Shown here piece after piece: positions 12,607-21,600 of a DNA stretch of 24,689 nucleotides. Position 1 is the stretch's first letter. The number at the start of each line of letters is the position of its first letter. The notes under the pieces were generated by a model. The model was not told the DNA's origin. It did not search any database and saw nothing but the letters and a program-made list of their open reading frames with translations. Source of the DNA: a virus. Made by a program: the position numbers and the translations under genes. The stretch spans positions 1-24,689 of IMG/VR virus record IMGVR_UViG_3300010354_000613. One strand, 5' to 3'.

Positions 12607-13814
12607 CACTTCTTGCCTTTCTTTGAGGGACTACCGCTACCGGTCGAGGTCGGGACAGGCATCACCAGCACAGTCGCTGTGGCCGCCACAACCACCCTCC
12701 GTTGCCCCACATTGATCACAGATCCAAGGGGCACATACAGGTCAAACTGCCCACCAAACACATTGACCTGATCCTCAAACTCCTCCTTCACATTGTCCGG
12801 AGCATCAGACAAAGCGACCGCTATCGCATCCGCCTGCTCCTCGGTCAAATCCGCGTCAGCGATTGACTCGACAAGCTGCTCAACCGCGTCATCAGACAAC
12901 AACTCCAAACTCTCCGGAGCCAACTCCTCAGCAATATCGGCCGCCGACTGCTCAGCAAAATTCACCTGCTCAAGAGGCACATCATCCTCACCAGCAGGAT
13001 CATCACCAGCATCTACCGGGTCAGTCGTGGGAACATCCGTCGCATCCGGAACAAGACTCTCGGTGGAGTCGATACTTGTCGAAGAGCCGGGAGCAATGGT
13101 GCTTGTACTGGTCACCGGTAAAGATGACGAAGGTACGACCGTTGTCCGCGGCGGAGGGGCTACCGCAGGGACAGTTGTCGTCGTCGCATTTATCGTCGTT
13201 GTAGTCCATGACACCTCAGTCGTAGTAGTTGTAGGGAGATCCACGCTAGTTGACGGCTCTACGACCGTGGTCGTAGTCGTTTCAACAAACACGCTGGTAG
13301 AAGGCACATTTTCGGTTGTCGTCGTAACCTCGGCAACCGTAGTAGTTGTCTCCTCGGGCAAGGTCGTCGTCAAAGTAGTTGAAGTGGACGGCTCGACAGT
13401 CGTCGTCGTTGTCGCATCCGGTAACACCGGTTGCCCGGTGAACCTCAACTCATATTGCTGGTTCCAGCCACCGCCCACATACCAACCGTCAGGGTTACCG
13501 CAACAAACCGCCGCCCTCAACCGATACAAACCTGCTGGTAGACGAAGCGAAATATGCGACTGTAAACCGTTCCAATCGTCATTAGCGGCAAGCAGCTCGC
13601 CAGTCGTCGCATCGTAAAGCCATAAATGTGGATCAGACGGAAATTCCGGCGACATAAAAGTCTCCGCGAGAAAGTCGGTGTCGCTCGAGAACTCAACAAA
13701 AAAATCGGTGGGCGAAGTCACAACGATTGAAGTGGACTCCTCGGCACGAACCCCCATCGGCCGCCCACCCCAAAGCAACACCAACGCCACCACCAACGGT
13801 AAACGCCAACGCAT
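12606..13814 (-). CDS. Secreted Thr-rich protein with N-terminal beta domain, about 402 aa
   Basis: A signal peptide is clear (MRWRLPLVVALVLLWGG ... VRA, cut near residue 24). Residues about 28-130 look like a pre-peptidase C-terminal type beta domain: DFFVEFSSDTDFLAETF, then HLWLYDATTGELLAANDD, then GLYRLRAAVCCGNPDGWY. Residues about 133-240 are a Thr/Ser/Val linker of TTTT-V repeats, then an Asp/Glu-rich segment and alternating acidic helices (AADIAEELAPESLELLSDDAVEQLVESI, split here by residue numbers about 285-345). Near the end VVVAATATVLVM is hydrophobic, then a basic tail (KKGKK). The ATG at 13814 overlaps the stop upstream (TGATG). It sits in the lysis region, yet looks like a host cell-surface protein. 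It could act in the envelope during lysis or superinfection exclusion; function unknown. Confidence 0.75.
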   Translation of the reverse strand: MRWRLPLVVALVLLWGGRPMGVRAEESTSIVVTSPTDFFVEFSSDTDFLAETFMSPEFPSDPHLWLYDATTGELLAANDDWNGLQSHISLRLPAGLYRLRAAVCCGNPDGWYVGGGWNQQYELRFTGQPVLPDATTTTTVEPSTSTTLTTTLPEETTTTVAEVTTTTENVPSTSVFVETTTTTVVEPSTSVDLPTTTTTEVSWTTTTINATTTTVPAVAPPPRTTVVPSSSLPVTSTSTIAPGSSTSIDSTESLVPDATDVPTTDPVDAGDDPAGEDDVPLEQVNFAEQSAADIAEELAPESLELLSDDAVEQLVESIADADLTEEQADAIAVALSDAPDNVKEEFEDQVNVFGGQFDLYVPLGSVINVGQRRVVVAATATVLVMPVPTSTGSGSPSKKGKK

Positions 13815-13999
13815 CACTTATCAGTAAGAAAAGACGCGACCCCTCGCTCACCGACCAAAGTAGACAACCACGCAAACAACCCAGCCGAAACCGGGACAAC
13901 TAGCATCATCACCTCGGGCTTATCCCTGAACCATGATGCGATCATGCCAAGAACAAGACCCTTACCGATCTGATCAACTATTTGGTATGTTTGTCGCAC
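13814..13999 (-). CDS. Small membrane protein, 61 aa
   Basis: The product is MRQTYQIVDQIGKGLVLGMIASWF, then DKPEVMMLVVPVSAGLFAWLSTLV, ending LTDK. A weakly hydrophobic first helix (about 8-23) and a clear transmembrane helix (30-47) are visible. The start is GTG at 13999; a GGTGA sequence about 11 bases upstream is a weak ribosome site, and the frame stays open higher up without ATG, GTG or TTG. The stop overlaps the start of the Thr-rich protein (TGATG). A holin-like or envelope role in the lysis region is likely but not shown. Confidence 0.6.
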   Translation of the reverse strand: MRQTYQIVDQIGKGLVLGMIASWFRDKPEVMMLVVPVSAGLFAWLSTLVGERGVASFLTDK

Positions 14000-14023
14000 A
14001 CGGCGACAATATCACCGTCAACA

Positions 14024-14164
14024 TCAATCGGTCTGCACGGGGGTTGGTGCTCGTTCCGCCTGCAATTGAGTGCGAAGAATCGCCACCTGTAACCACGCTT
14101 GCTTCAACTGCTCCAACAGTTCATTGATCACCATCTGAACATCGACTTGAGTTTCGTCGTTCAT
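14024..14164 (-). CDS. Coiled-coil miniprotein, 46 aa
   Basis: An ATG at 14164 overlaps the tail-fibre stop as ATGA and opens 46 codons to TGA at 14026-14024. The protein is almost one amphipathic helix (QVDVQMVINELLEQLKQAW, then QVAILRTQLQAE) with a short Pro-Thr tail. It belongs at the junction between tail fibres and the lysis cassette. Short coiled-coil proteins at that place occur in many phages, where they may attach to fibres or assist their folding; the role here is inferred. It is missed by length cut-offs of 60 codons. Confidence 0.65.
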   Translation of the reverse strand: MNDETQVDVQMVINELLEQLKQAWLQVAILRTQLQAERAPTPVQTD

Positions 14165-15414
14165 TTTTCCTCCAACTCGCTGAGTCGCCGGTCAAGGTCT
14201 TTTATCCCGGCTGTGAGCAACGCTACCATCCACGATGTATCAATCTGCTGATACATCGGATACCCATTCTCCCCGACAGCGTCCTTCGTTCCGGAAACCG
14301 CGACCGGCACAATGTCCTCAACTTCGTGGGCAAGAAAACCGTCAAACACCGTTTCCGATGGATCATCAATAAATTTGAATCGTTTCGGCCGCAGCTGACG
14401 AATTCGAGCGATCCCATCATCAATGTCAACAACATCCCTCTTCAACCTGTAGTCGGAAGATGTGTTATATGAGGTCGCATTATTGGCGTTGGAACGAATG
14501 TCTCCCGAGTGTGTCGTTCCTGCCAAGAAAACAGCGTGTGCGTTCGGTGTGAAACCGCTAGGTGATGCTCCGCCTGTGCTGATCCACGAAATGCCGACAC
14601 CGTAACCACAAGTGGTTCGCAAGTTTCCGTATGCGGTATAGCCGAACAGCGTGGCGTTTGAGTCGGTAGCACCAGTACCTAACTTCACATAGTTCGTTTG
14701 GTTTCCCGAGTTCGTTGCAGAATATGAGGAGGTTGAGGTGATCGGCAAATCAATGTTGATGATTCCTGTAGTACCATTGACAACCAAATACGATGTGCTT
14801 CCATATCCAAGTTCGACACTTTGAGCAGATCCTGTGCTACTGCCAAAACCAACAAATCCCATTCGCGTCGCATCGACGAGACGACCAAGACGGTAGTACG
14901 CGGTTGTCCAATCAGAACCAGTAGTTCTACGAATCAAACGCAAATCAACATAATCACCATTCGTTGTAGTGGCAGATGTTGTCCACGGTGTCAGAGTTGT
15001 ACCCGATGTACTACTCAAAGAACCCATTGAAATTGTTTCTGTCCCTGTGACGGTCGGTGAACTCAGCGACGGCGAAGTAAGAGTGATCCCAGCCAAAGTC
15101 AATGCACCACTCGATCGCGTCAAATCAACCGAAGTCGTACCAATATTTACCGATGGCAGTCGAGCCGCGGCAATAGTTCCGGACGAAATATTCGTGGCAT
15201 TCAAAGTTGTCAAATTCGCCCCGGACACCGACCCGAACGAACCCGACCATGTGCCAGTCGTAATCGTCCCAACACTCGTCAAAGACGAACTAACAACATT
15301 TGATGCCAGCGTCGTACCAGTAAGCGACGAAGCATCAGGACTTCCGATGGCCGCAAAAGCGGCGTTCAAATCCGATGCTGTAAGTGTTTGACCACCACTC
15401 CACGGGTACGGCAT
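14161..15414 (-). CDS. Tail fibre with C-terminal S74 intramolecular chaperone, 417 aa
   Basis: The N-terminus (PWSGGQTLTASDLNAAFAAI) carries the TAsDlN motif shared with two other appendage proteins of this window, a likely attachment element. Residues 25-300 are Ser/Thr/Gly-rich beta repeats. From about 318 the S74 domain begins: SDYRLK (320-325) gives the catalytic Ser320 and Lys325, with self-cleavage expected just before Ser320. RPKRFKFID and GFLAHEVEDIVP (359-370) are the further family marks, and the C-terminal helix (IDTSWMVALLTAGIKDLDRRLSELEEK) drives trimer formation. The chaperone folds the fibre trimer and is then released. The mature fibre would recognise the host surface. Confidence 0.88.
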   Translation of the reverse strand: MPYPWSGGQTLTASDLNAAFAAIGSPDASSLTGTTLASNVVSSSLTSVGTITTGTWSGSFGSVSGANLTTLNATNISSGTIAAARLPSVNIGTTSVDLTRSSGALTLAGITLTSPSLSSPTVTGTETISMGSLSSTSGTTLTPWTTSATTTNGDYVDLRLIRRTTGSDWTTAYYRLGRLVDATRMGFVGFGSSTGSAQSVELGYGSTSYLVVNGTTGIINIDLPITSTSSYSATNSGNQTNYVKLGTGATDSNATLFGYTAYGNLRTTCGYGVGISWISTGGASPSGFTPNAHAVFLAGTTHSGDIRSNANNATSYNTSSDYRLKRDVVDIDDGIARIRQLRPKRFKFIDDPSETVFDGFLAHEVEDIVPVAVSGTKDAVGENGYPMYQQIDTSWMVALLTAGIKDLDRRLSELEEK

Positions 15415-15441
15415 ATCAGCAACCTCCGTTCATCATTCGCA

Positions 15442-15918
15442 TCACGCCGGTCCAATATCCTCGACGAGTAGAAACGCAGTCCTATTTACTAAACCACCCC
15501 TAGTGCAAGTGATGTTGTTCCCCGAACCTGATACACCTGTTGCCACAAAGTTAGTTGTTCCAGCGGAGAGCGTTGTAACAACGACGAGAGAGATAGAACT
15601 TGACCCCACCGAGAGGGTATTCACGAGTGTGTCTGCACTTCCGTAAACTGTTCCGCTGATGTTAGTCAGTCGGATTCGTGTCTGATAGAACGAAGCTGCT
15701 GTCGCAATCGTTATTGCTGGCTCGTAATAGGTGATGCGATAGTAGCGATTCGCGACCGCGGTAAACGACGAGCCGGTGATCGTGACTGTCTCTGATGAAA
15801 AAGAGGCGGGTGTCGTTGTGCTTGAGGTGAACGCCATTACCCCACGGGGGAAGCGATTCATCTGCGAAGCAGTCAGAACCGCACTAACCGTAAAATCCGT
15901 GTTGGGGTTGATTGCCAT
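15442..15918 (-). CDS. Minor tail/appendage protein, 158 aa
   Basis: The product begins MAINPNTDFTVSAVLTASQMNRFPRGVMA; the TASQMN element lines up with TASDLN in the downstream fibre gene. The rest is Ser/Thr/Val-rich beta sequence (ETVTITGSSFTAVANRYYRITYYEP, FYQTRIRLTNISGTVYG, SLVVVTTLSAGTTNFVATGVSG) ending FLLVEDIGPA. This resembles small beta-sandwich appendage proteins at the tail tip of actinophages. It lies between two fibre genes with short gaps and a ribosome-site-like purine stretch before the start. A receptor-binding or fibre-connecting role is inferred from position and composition. Confidence 0.75.
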   Translation of the reverse strand: MAINPNTDFTVSAVLTASQMNRFPRGVMAFTSSTTTPASFSSETVTITGSSFTAVANRYYRITYYEPAITIATAASFYQTRIRLTNISGTVYGSADTLVNTLSVGSSSISLVVVTTLSAGTTNFVATGVSGSGNNITCTRGGLVNRTAFLLVEDIGPA

Positions 15919-15927
15919 AGTTGATCC

Positions 15928-16929
15928 TTAGTTGAAAGTGAGGGTGAGTCGACCGGAAATTGAATCCACGAACGGCGAATCAAATTTACGGTAGGTGGAT
16001 CCTGTAGCACACGATGTTGAAGCCGTACCGTCTAGGGTTCCGTTTGAGTCTGCCGGGTACATGAAAATTCCGAAGTTGGAGTAAACCGGGATACGACCCA
16101 AGGTCGCTGCCGACAATGTGTAGTCCTTTCCAGCCCCAACTGCTTGTGATTGACCTTTCGTGAAATAGGTCGTGTCGTTCGCTGGTGCTCCAGCAGGTTG
16201 AGAACCATAGTTATGTGTTCCGAAACCAAACCATCCTGACGTACATCCATCGGCACTACTTCGATAGGTACGGATAATTCCGCTATCAGGCGTGTAACCC
16301 TTCGCAACCGCGGCGACAGAAGTTCCATAGAACCAATGTCCATACTGGTAGCCGTAAGTGCTGCCGATCCAACCTGTGAAAATGCTCCCGACATTGTCAA
16401 GATCCGACCGCCATCCACCGGACGAGCCATAAGTACCGTGACCAGAGGCGGTGATATAGAACGTGCCGAGCGGTTTCGCATAGATGGATGAACTCGCTGA
16501 AGTGGTTGTGTTCCCGGCGTTATCTACGGCAACAGTCCGGAAATAGTGCAGGTTTCCGCGGTTTCCGCTCGTCACCGTGTACGAGTAGCTGCTTCCAGCG
16601 GTCGAAATAGCACTAACCGTGGACCATGCCGAATTATCAGCCGAATACTGAAGATCGTACGATGCGACACCGGATTCGGAGTCGCTGGTGGCCGCATAGT
16701 TGACCGTGAACCCCGGCAAAGCCTGATTCCATGAGATAGATGAGATACCGCCACCAGTCGGACCGGTGTTGTCGTACTGGTAGACGAGCGTGTAGGTCGA
16801 CGCTCCGGTCTGAACATACGCCTGTTTCACCTGTGTGTATGTTGATGCACCGGTCTGAGCGTAAATCCCTTTTGTTCCGGAAATCTGCGTGTATGTCGAT
16901 GCACCGGTCTGAATATAGGTTCCAGCCAT
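15928..16929 (-). CDS. Tail adhesin with N-terminal TGASTYTQ repeats and fibronectin-like domain, 333 aa
   Basis: Residues 5-15, 23-33 and 38-48 are three copies of YxQTGASTYTQ (last copy ends TYTL). After DNTGPTGGG comes a fibronectin III-like domain (about 62-150: SISWNQALPGFTVNYAAT, VASYDLQYSADNSAWSTVS, NLHYFRTVAVDNAGNTT). The C-terminal 180 residues are rich in Gly, Tyr and Ser (FYITASGHGTYGSSGGW, YGYQYGHWFYGTS, GCTSGWFGFGTHNYG), likely a carbohydrate-binding receptor domain. The gene directly follows the preceding minor tail gene. The repeats suggest a short fibre stalk and the domain order suggests attachment, spacer, then receptor head. The receptor is unknown. Confidence 0.75.
   Translation of the reverse strand: MAGTYIQTGASTYTQISGTKGIYAQTGASTYTQVKQAYVQTGASTYTLVYQYDNTGPTGGGISSISWNQALPGFTVNYAATSDSESGVASYDLQYSADNSAWSTVSAISTAGSSYSYTVTSGNRGNLHYFRTVAVDNAGNTTTSASSSIYAKPLGTFYITASGHGTYGSSGGWRSDLDNVGSIFTGWIGSTYGYQYGHWFYGTSVAAVAKGYTPDSGIIRTYRSSADGCTSGWFGFGTHNYGSQPAGAPANDTTYFTKGQSQAVGAGKDYTLSAATLGRIPVYSNFGIFMYPADSNGTLDGTASTSCATGSTYRKFDSPFVDSISGRLTLTFN
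16790..16912 (-). repeat. Three direct DNA repeats coding the TGASTYTQ stalk
   Basis: Near-identical 24-base units on the plus strand, beginning GTGTATGT and ending CCGGTCTGA, lie at 16889-16912, 16835-16858 and 16790-16813 (the last more diverged). Spacings are 54 and 45 bases, both multiples of three, so unit loss or gain would keep the frame. Confidence 0.85.
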
Positions 16930-16930
16930 A

Positions 16931-17401
16931 TCAAGCCGTCACAAACCAAATGTCACCAATACTTCCACCGGTAGTTGGCGCACCGGAGGTCGTTTTGAAA
17001 TGAATTTTTGAGGAGGCGGCACTTGTCAAAGCAGTACCGACGCTGAAAATTGATTTGGCCGCACCGTTCGCCTGACAGTTATCGGAGGTCACCGTGTTCG
17101 TCGCAATCTTCGCGGATGTGATGGCGAGGTTCTCGATGCCTGCCGTTGGAACTTGTCCCCATTTCATTTTGTATGTGCCAACGGTCGTGTCTGCGATCAG
17201 CACATAACCGGTAGTTCCCGAAACCGCCAATTTGGCTGCTGTTCCGACTCCCGAACCAACGAGAAGATCGCCAGCGGACACCGCGAGTTTGTTGTACGAG
17301 TAATCGTAGAGAGCATTGATTCCGTTGCCGTAGGCGTTCACATCCGTGGCCGCCCAAGCGTTTCCGTTCACATAACTGGCTGATACAGGCAGAGTGGGCA
17401 T
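16931..17401 (-). CDS. Minor tail/appendage protein, 156 aa
   Basis: The product begins MPTLPVSASYVNGNAWAATDVNAYGNGINALYD; AWAATDVN matches the position of TASDLN and TASQMN in the other two appendage proteins. The middle (LLVGSGVGTAAKLAVSGTTGYVLIAD, TYKMKWGQVPTAGIENLAIT) and end (KIHFKTTSGAPTTGGSIGDIWFVTA) are repetitive, Gly/Thr/Ser-rich beta sequence common in fibre shafts of actinophages. No catalytic motif is visible. It lies nine bases after the hub-like gene and leads directly into the adhesin gene. It probably forms part of the tail tip or a short fibre. Confidence 0.75.
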   Translation of the reverse strand: MPTLPVSASYVNGNAWAATDVNAYGNGINALYDYSYNKLAVSAGDLLVGSGVGTAAKLAVSGTTGYVLIADTTVGTYKMKWGQVPTAGIENLAITSAKIATNTVTSDNCQANGAAKSIFSVGTALTSAASSKIHFKTTSGAPTTGGSIGDIWFVTA

Positions 17402-17409
17402 TGTTTCTC

Positions 17410-18693
17410 CTAAAACGAAAGCACATTGGTGTCAAGAACACCGTAGGTGGATGAGTCAAGTATGAAACCTTCACCGGCAATCGGTTCGGCGGTTTCGACC
17501 GCAATATTCCATGACCCCGGCGTAATGTCGTGTGAAATTCCTTGAATCGTCAGGGTTTTTGTCAGGGTTGTACCACAATAATTTTTGCTGACCGTCAGAG
17601 GATCTAAAAGATCGGCAGACAACATTGAGGCGAGGTTCGCATCGCTGATTGCCGCGCCGTTCAACTGAACATTGTCAATATGCAGCTCCGGTGTCGAACG
17701 GTAGCCGAGCAGGAACTTGGCATGGTCGGTCGCCTCTGACCCTGTTTGGATCAATGTTCCACTCTTGGATGCTGAGCGAGCAAAATATTTGTTGATACTG
17801 GTCGTGTCAGTCTGTTGATACACCGTTCCAGCCGAGTCAGACACCGAAACATCATTCAAAATCTGTTCGTCATCAAACCGTTGTGTCAGTCCAACGAACG
17901 GAATACCGCTGGTTTCATTGATCACAATTGGTGTTGCGGTGATCCCCTGAGCAAGTTTTTGAACCGAATGTCGACCAAGGAATTGGGCAACCCCGGTTGG
18001 ATCCACCCAAAATGCTCCGAGTTCACTTGTTTCGCATTGCTGAACCAAGTCCAATGCGGACGACACCCCATCATCGTTCAAATCCACATTCGTTTGTCCA
18101 GTTTCGATGCTGTACAGCGAGTTCGGTACACCAGCCGCCGCCAACAATTTGGTAATACGCGCCCCCGACGACTCTCCGGTAGTCAAGGTTTGAGTGATCG
18201 CACCGGAGGAACCGTACCCGGTGACGACACCGGCCGCCGTCGTCATTGAAGCAAGGTGTAATAGACGGAACATATCAACACACTCGATCGTGACAACCGA
18301 AGCATTGAATCCTGTCTGATACTGATAGTTGAATGACTCCGTAAAGCCCCTGAACAGGTAATACTCCGAGCCACCCACCGTCGCGGTCACCCTAATGTGA
18401 CGAAGAGGTTCAATGTAACCGTACAAAGGTGACGAAGTGTTGTCGGGATTGAACAGTCCGGTGGTGTCAACTACCTCAACACTACAGCGACCGGCATCAA
18501 ACGATTCGGTAACTCGAGTGCGTCCTCGTCGCACGGAGATAGCCCGAACGACACTAGAAATCTCGTAATCCGATCCGACCGGAGCACCAAGCAACGACCC
18601 GACCCCGAGGGTGGTCGTTCCAAGAGTGAAGTTGCCGCCAATGTTGAATGACGACGCGGTACGGAACCAAACACGGATATTGGGCAGGGTCAT
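17410..18693 (-). CDS. Minor tail protein (tail-tip/hub-like), 427 aa
   Basis: The gene overlaps the tape measure stop by ATGA, the position where tail-tip proteins are encoded. The sequence has RRGRTRVTESFDAGRCSVEVVDTTGLFNPDN (about 55-85), a motif I associate with actinophage minor tail proteins (T-x-FxAGxxxVxLxNxxGxFxPxN). It continues with PLRHIRVTATVGGSEYYLFRGFTE and ECVDMFRLLHLASM, then a helical segment (SGARITKLLAAAGVP) and VDLNDDGVSSALDLVQQCETSELGAFWVDPTG, which fits a baseplate-hub fold. The C-terminal part (HDITPGSWNIAVETAEPI) is beta-rich. It would link the tube end and tape measure to the fibres. The family assignment rests on motif memory and position. Confidence 0.8.
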   Translation of the reverse strand: MTLPNIRVWFRTASSFNIGGNFTLGTTTLGVGSLLGAPVGSDYEISSVVRAISVRRGRTRVTESFDAGRCSVEVVDTTGLFNPDNTSSPLYGYIEPLRHIRVTATVGGSEYYLFRGFTESFNYQYQTGFNASVVTIECVDMFRLLHLASMTTAAGVVTGYGSSGAITQTLTTGESSGARITKLLAAAGVPNSLYSIETGQTNVDLNDDGVSSALDLVQQCETSELGAFWVDPTGVAQFLGRHSVQKLAQGITATPIVINETSGIPFVGLTQRFDDEQILNDVSVSDSAGTVYQQTDTTSINKYFARSASKSGTLIQTGSEATDHAKFLLGYRSTPELHIDNVQLNGAAISDANLASMLSADLLDPLTVSKNYCGTTLTKTLTIQGISHDITPGSWNIAVETAEPIAGEGFILDSSTYGVLDTNVLSF

Positions 18694-21600
18694 AGGACAA
18701 CCCGTCCCCCGGACTTCTGAACACGCAACAATCCGATCCGAATAGCCTCGACCAAATCGCGCTCAGATGAAACCGAGCCTTGAACAGTCACATTGACGGT
18801 TGTCCCACCGAACGAGCCGAGTTGGGACAGGGGAATAACCGCCTCCGCTCCAGCCTCACCGACGAGGGCAAGAGTACCCCGAGTCACCACGCCACCATCA
18901 GCCAACGGAACCGGCGACGCTAAAGCGGTCGGAGTTTGCAACCGATCCAAAGCCCCGGTAAAGCCAGCCAAGAACTCAAACATGGTGTCATGGAAACTGG
19001 TCTGAATGACATTGATCAAATCCACAATCGAGTCATTCGCACCATTGATAGCCGTCTGCAAATCGGACACGACAGTCTGTTGCTGACCCCAAGCCGATTC
19101 TGCCTGAGAAATCGCGGTAGCCCACAACGACTGCACCAGCGTCAATTGGCTATCAACCGCCGTCTGAGCCTCATTCAGGTCGGTTTGGAACAGGACAGTC
19201 GTAGCAATCTGAGCCGTTTCGGCGGCCACAGTACGAATCTGCTCACGCATTGAGACAAGTTGCTGGAAGTCCGAACCGGACATATTCAGCAATCGGTCGG
19301 CTAACGCACCGCCCTCACGCGCCCCCAAACCAACAACCTCAGCAATCAGATCATTCGGGAAACCACGATCCCTCATCTGAATCAACCCGTCACGGAACCG
19401 GCGAACCTCATCCAACACCCGTGCCGTGTTCGCTATCGCATTCCCTCGAGTTCCGACAGACGGCATCATTGACTGGGCGACAGACTGGGCGTACTGGGCG
19501 GCGTTCTCAATAATTGAGTTCCGGCGATCAACAAGACGCTGATATTCGGTCAAAGCCGCCTGTGCCCGACTCAAATCCGTATCGGTCGGCAACACCGCCC
19601 CGGCAATATCAATACCCAAACTGGAGGCAACCTGACCAGCCTCTTGCTTGATCGCATCCAGCGTCGAACCCAAATCGCTCAGTTTCGCTAACGCCGCGTC
19701 CAACTGTCCGACAAGTCCATCCCGAGCCTCAATAGCAGACCCGAGTTGCACAAATTTGGTCTTGAGCAGGTCTAATGCACCCGAAACAGCCGGGATTTTC
19801 CTAAGTCCGAGTGTTTCCGCCTTAGCATTCAACTCGTCAAAAACACCGATAATCCGAGTCGAAGCCGTTTCAACTGCGGTCACCCCGGCAATATCAGCAA
19901 GAGCACTAGATCCGATCTGATCGTTCGCATAAGCCACAAGATCGTCAACCCAACTCTTTACCCAGCCGAAAGGATCCGACGATGACCGCGAGCCACCGCC
20001 ACCGCTTCGTTTGGATTCGGTTCGACTTCCTGTGAATGCATCCACCGCCCTCTGAGCCTCTTGAATACCGGCGAGAACCTTCGCTATGTCGGCACTAGCA
20101 CCCGGAATCGAATAGAGGGCGGCATAAACCTTGCCAAGAACCTCCAACGCTTGCTTCGCGGAATCCAAGTTGAAGTAAATGGTGATGCTCGGGTCAAGAT
20201 TGTTGAGAAGCCCCATCTGCTCCAACAGCATCCGGATATCACCCTCAAGGCGACCAGCCTCGACACCGGCGGCGATGAACTCCTGAACGAACGCCTGAAT
20301 GTTCGCATTCGCCTCTTTTTGATCCAACCCCTGATCAACAACTGTTTTTTGATACGACAAAATGGCATCACCGAGGTCGTACGCCGAATTTTTGAAGTCG
20401 TCAAATGACTGTGTCCCATTGACAATCTCTTTACCTAGAGCCTGTACCTGTTGCATGGTCGTACGCGTCGACCGGAAGAGCAGAATGTCCGCCCTTGCTG
20501 CACCTTGCACCGTCTTCGCATAGTCCTCGAGGGCGACTTCGGCTCCATCGGCCGCCTCTCGTAGCCCGTCATAAATGTTCGCCAAAGTCCTATTGCCCGC
20601 CCCGTAACCCTTGAGAGCCATTTCCACACCTTCCAAACGAGCCTGATACTCCGCAGCCCAAGCCTCCTGTTCTTTGAACCGGTTCGTTGCATAGGTTGTC
20701 GCCTCCGCCATCAGATAGTTATTGAACGCAACCGCTTTTTGTGCCTCGCCCCAACCGTTAGCCGCAGCTTCAGCCTCAGCAAGAGCCATTGCCTCATTGA
20801 TCATGGCAGTCGTGATCTGACCGCTACCAACCATCAAATTGACCTGATCCTGAACGATCTTAGAAATATCCGTCTTCTCGATCTGATCTTGAATCTCCTC
20901 CAAAGCCTTCGCCGTGCCTTGGAACTTCCCGGTCATATCCAATGCCTGCCAACTAAGGGAATCAAAATTGTTGTCATCGGTTCTATCGATATAGGCGGCC
21001 ATAGCCTTCGCCGCCTCAAGACTTGCACCCTTTGAACGAAGAATCTCAGTAGCAAAACCCTTGAAATCGTCCTCGGCGCGAGCGAAAGCATCCAAAGTTG
21101 CCGTCATCCCAAGACGACCAAAAGCAGCGACCAACTTTTCGCTATTTTCCCCGGTCGTCAATATCGCATCGGACAAAAGTTCTTGCCCGGTAGCACCCTC
21201 CTCCAAGGCTTCCTTATTCTTCAATAATTCCTGAGTGTTAGCACGAAGAGCATCCGACAACTCATTAGTTCGAGCAGCATTTTCACGCTGTTTAGCACCA
21301 AACGCACTAATCGCGGCTACGACCAATTGGATGGCGACCATCATCGCAATCATCGGTCCAAGAGAAGCCATCAAACTCACAGCCCCAGCCTTCAAAGCCA
21401 TGAATGTTGAAACACCTGCCGCTCGTAATGCTTGGAACGATGTGATCGTCAAACCTTGCTGAGCAGCCAAAGTTTTCTGATAGGCGATCTGCTCGGCAAT
21501 CTGCCCTCGCATCTTCGTGAAACCCATCGCCAGTCGAGTGAACGCCTTCGCGGTTCCATCGGCATTCACGCCCATCAACCGTTTTTGAACCACCAAAGCT

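Noticed and set aside
12793-13617. Long plus-strand frame rich in Val and Ser
   Set aside because: It is the exact antisense of the Thr-rich linker gene; ACN codons read backwards give runs of Val. No ribosome site and no recognisable domain.
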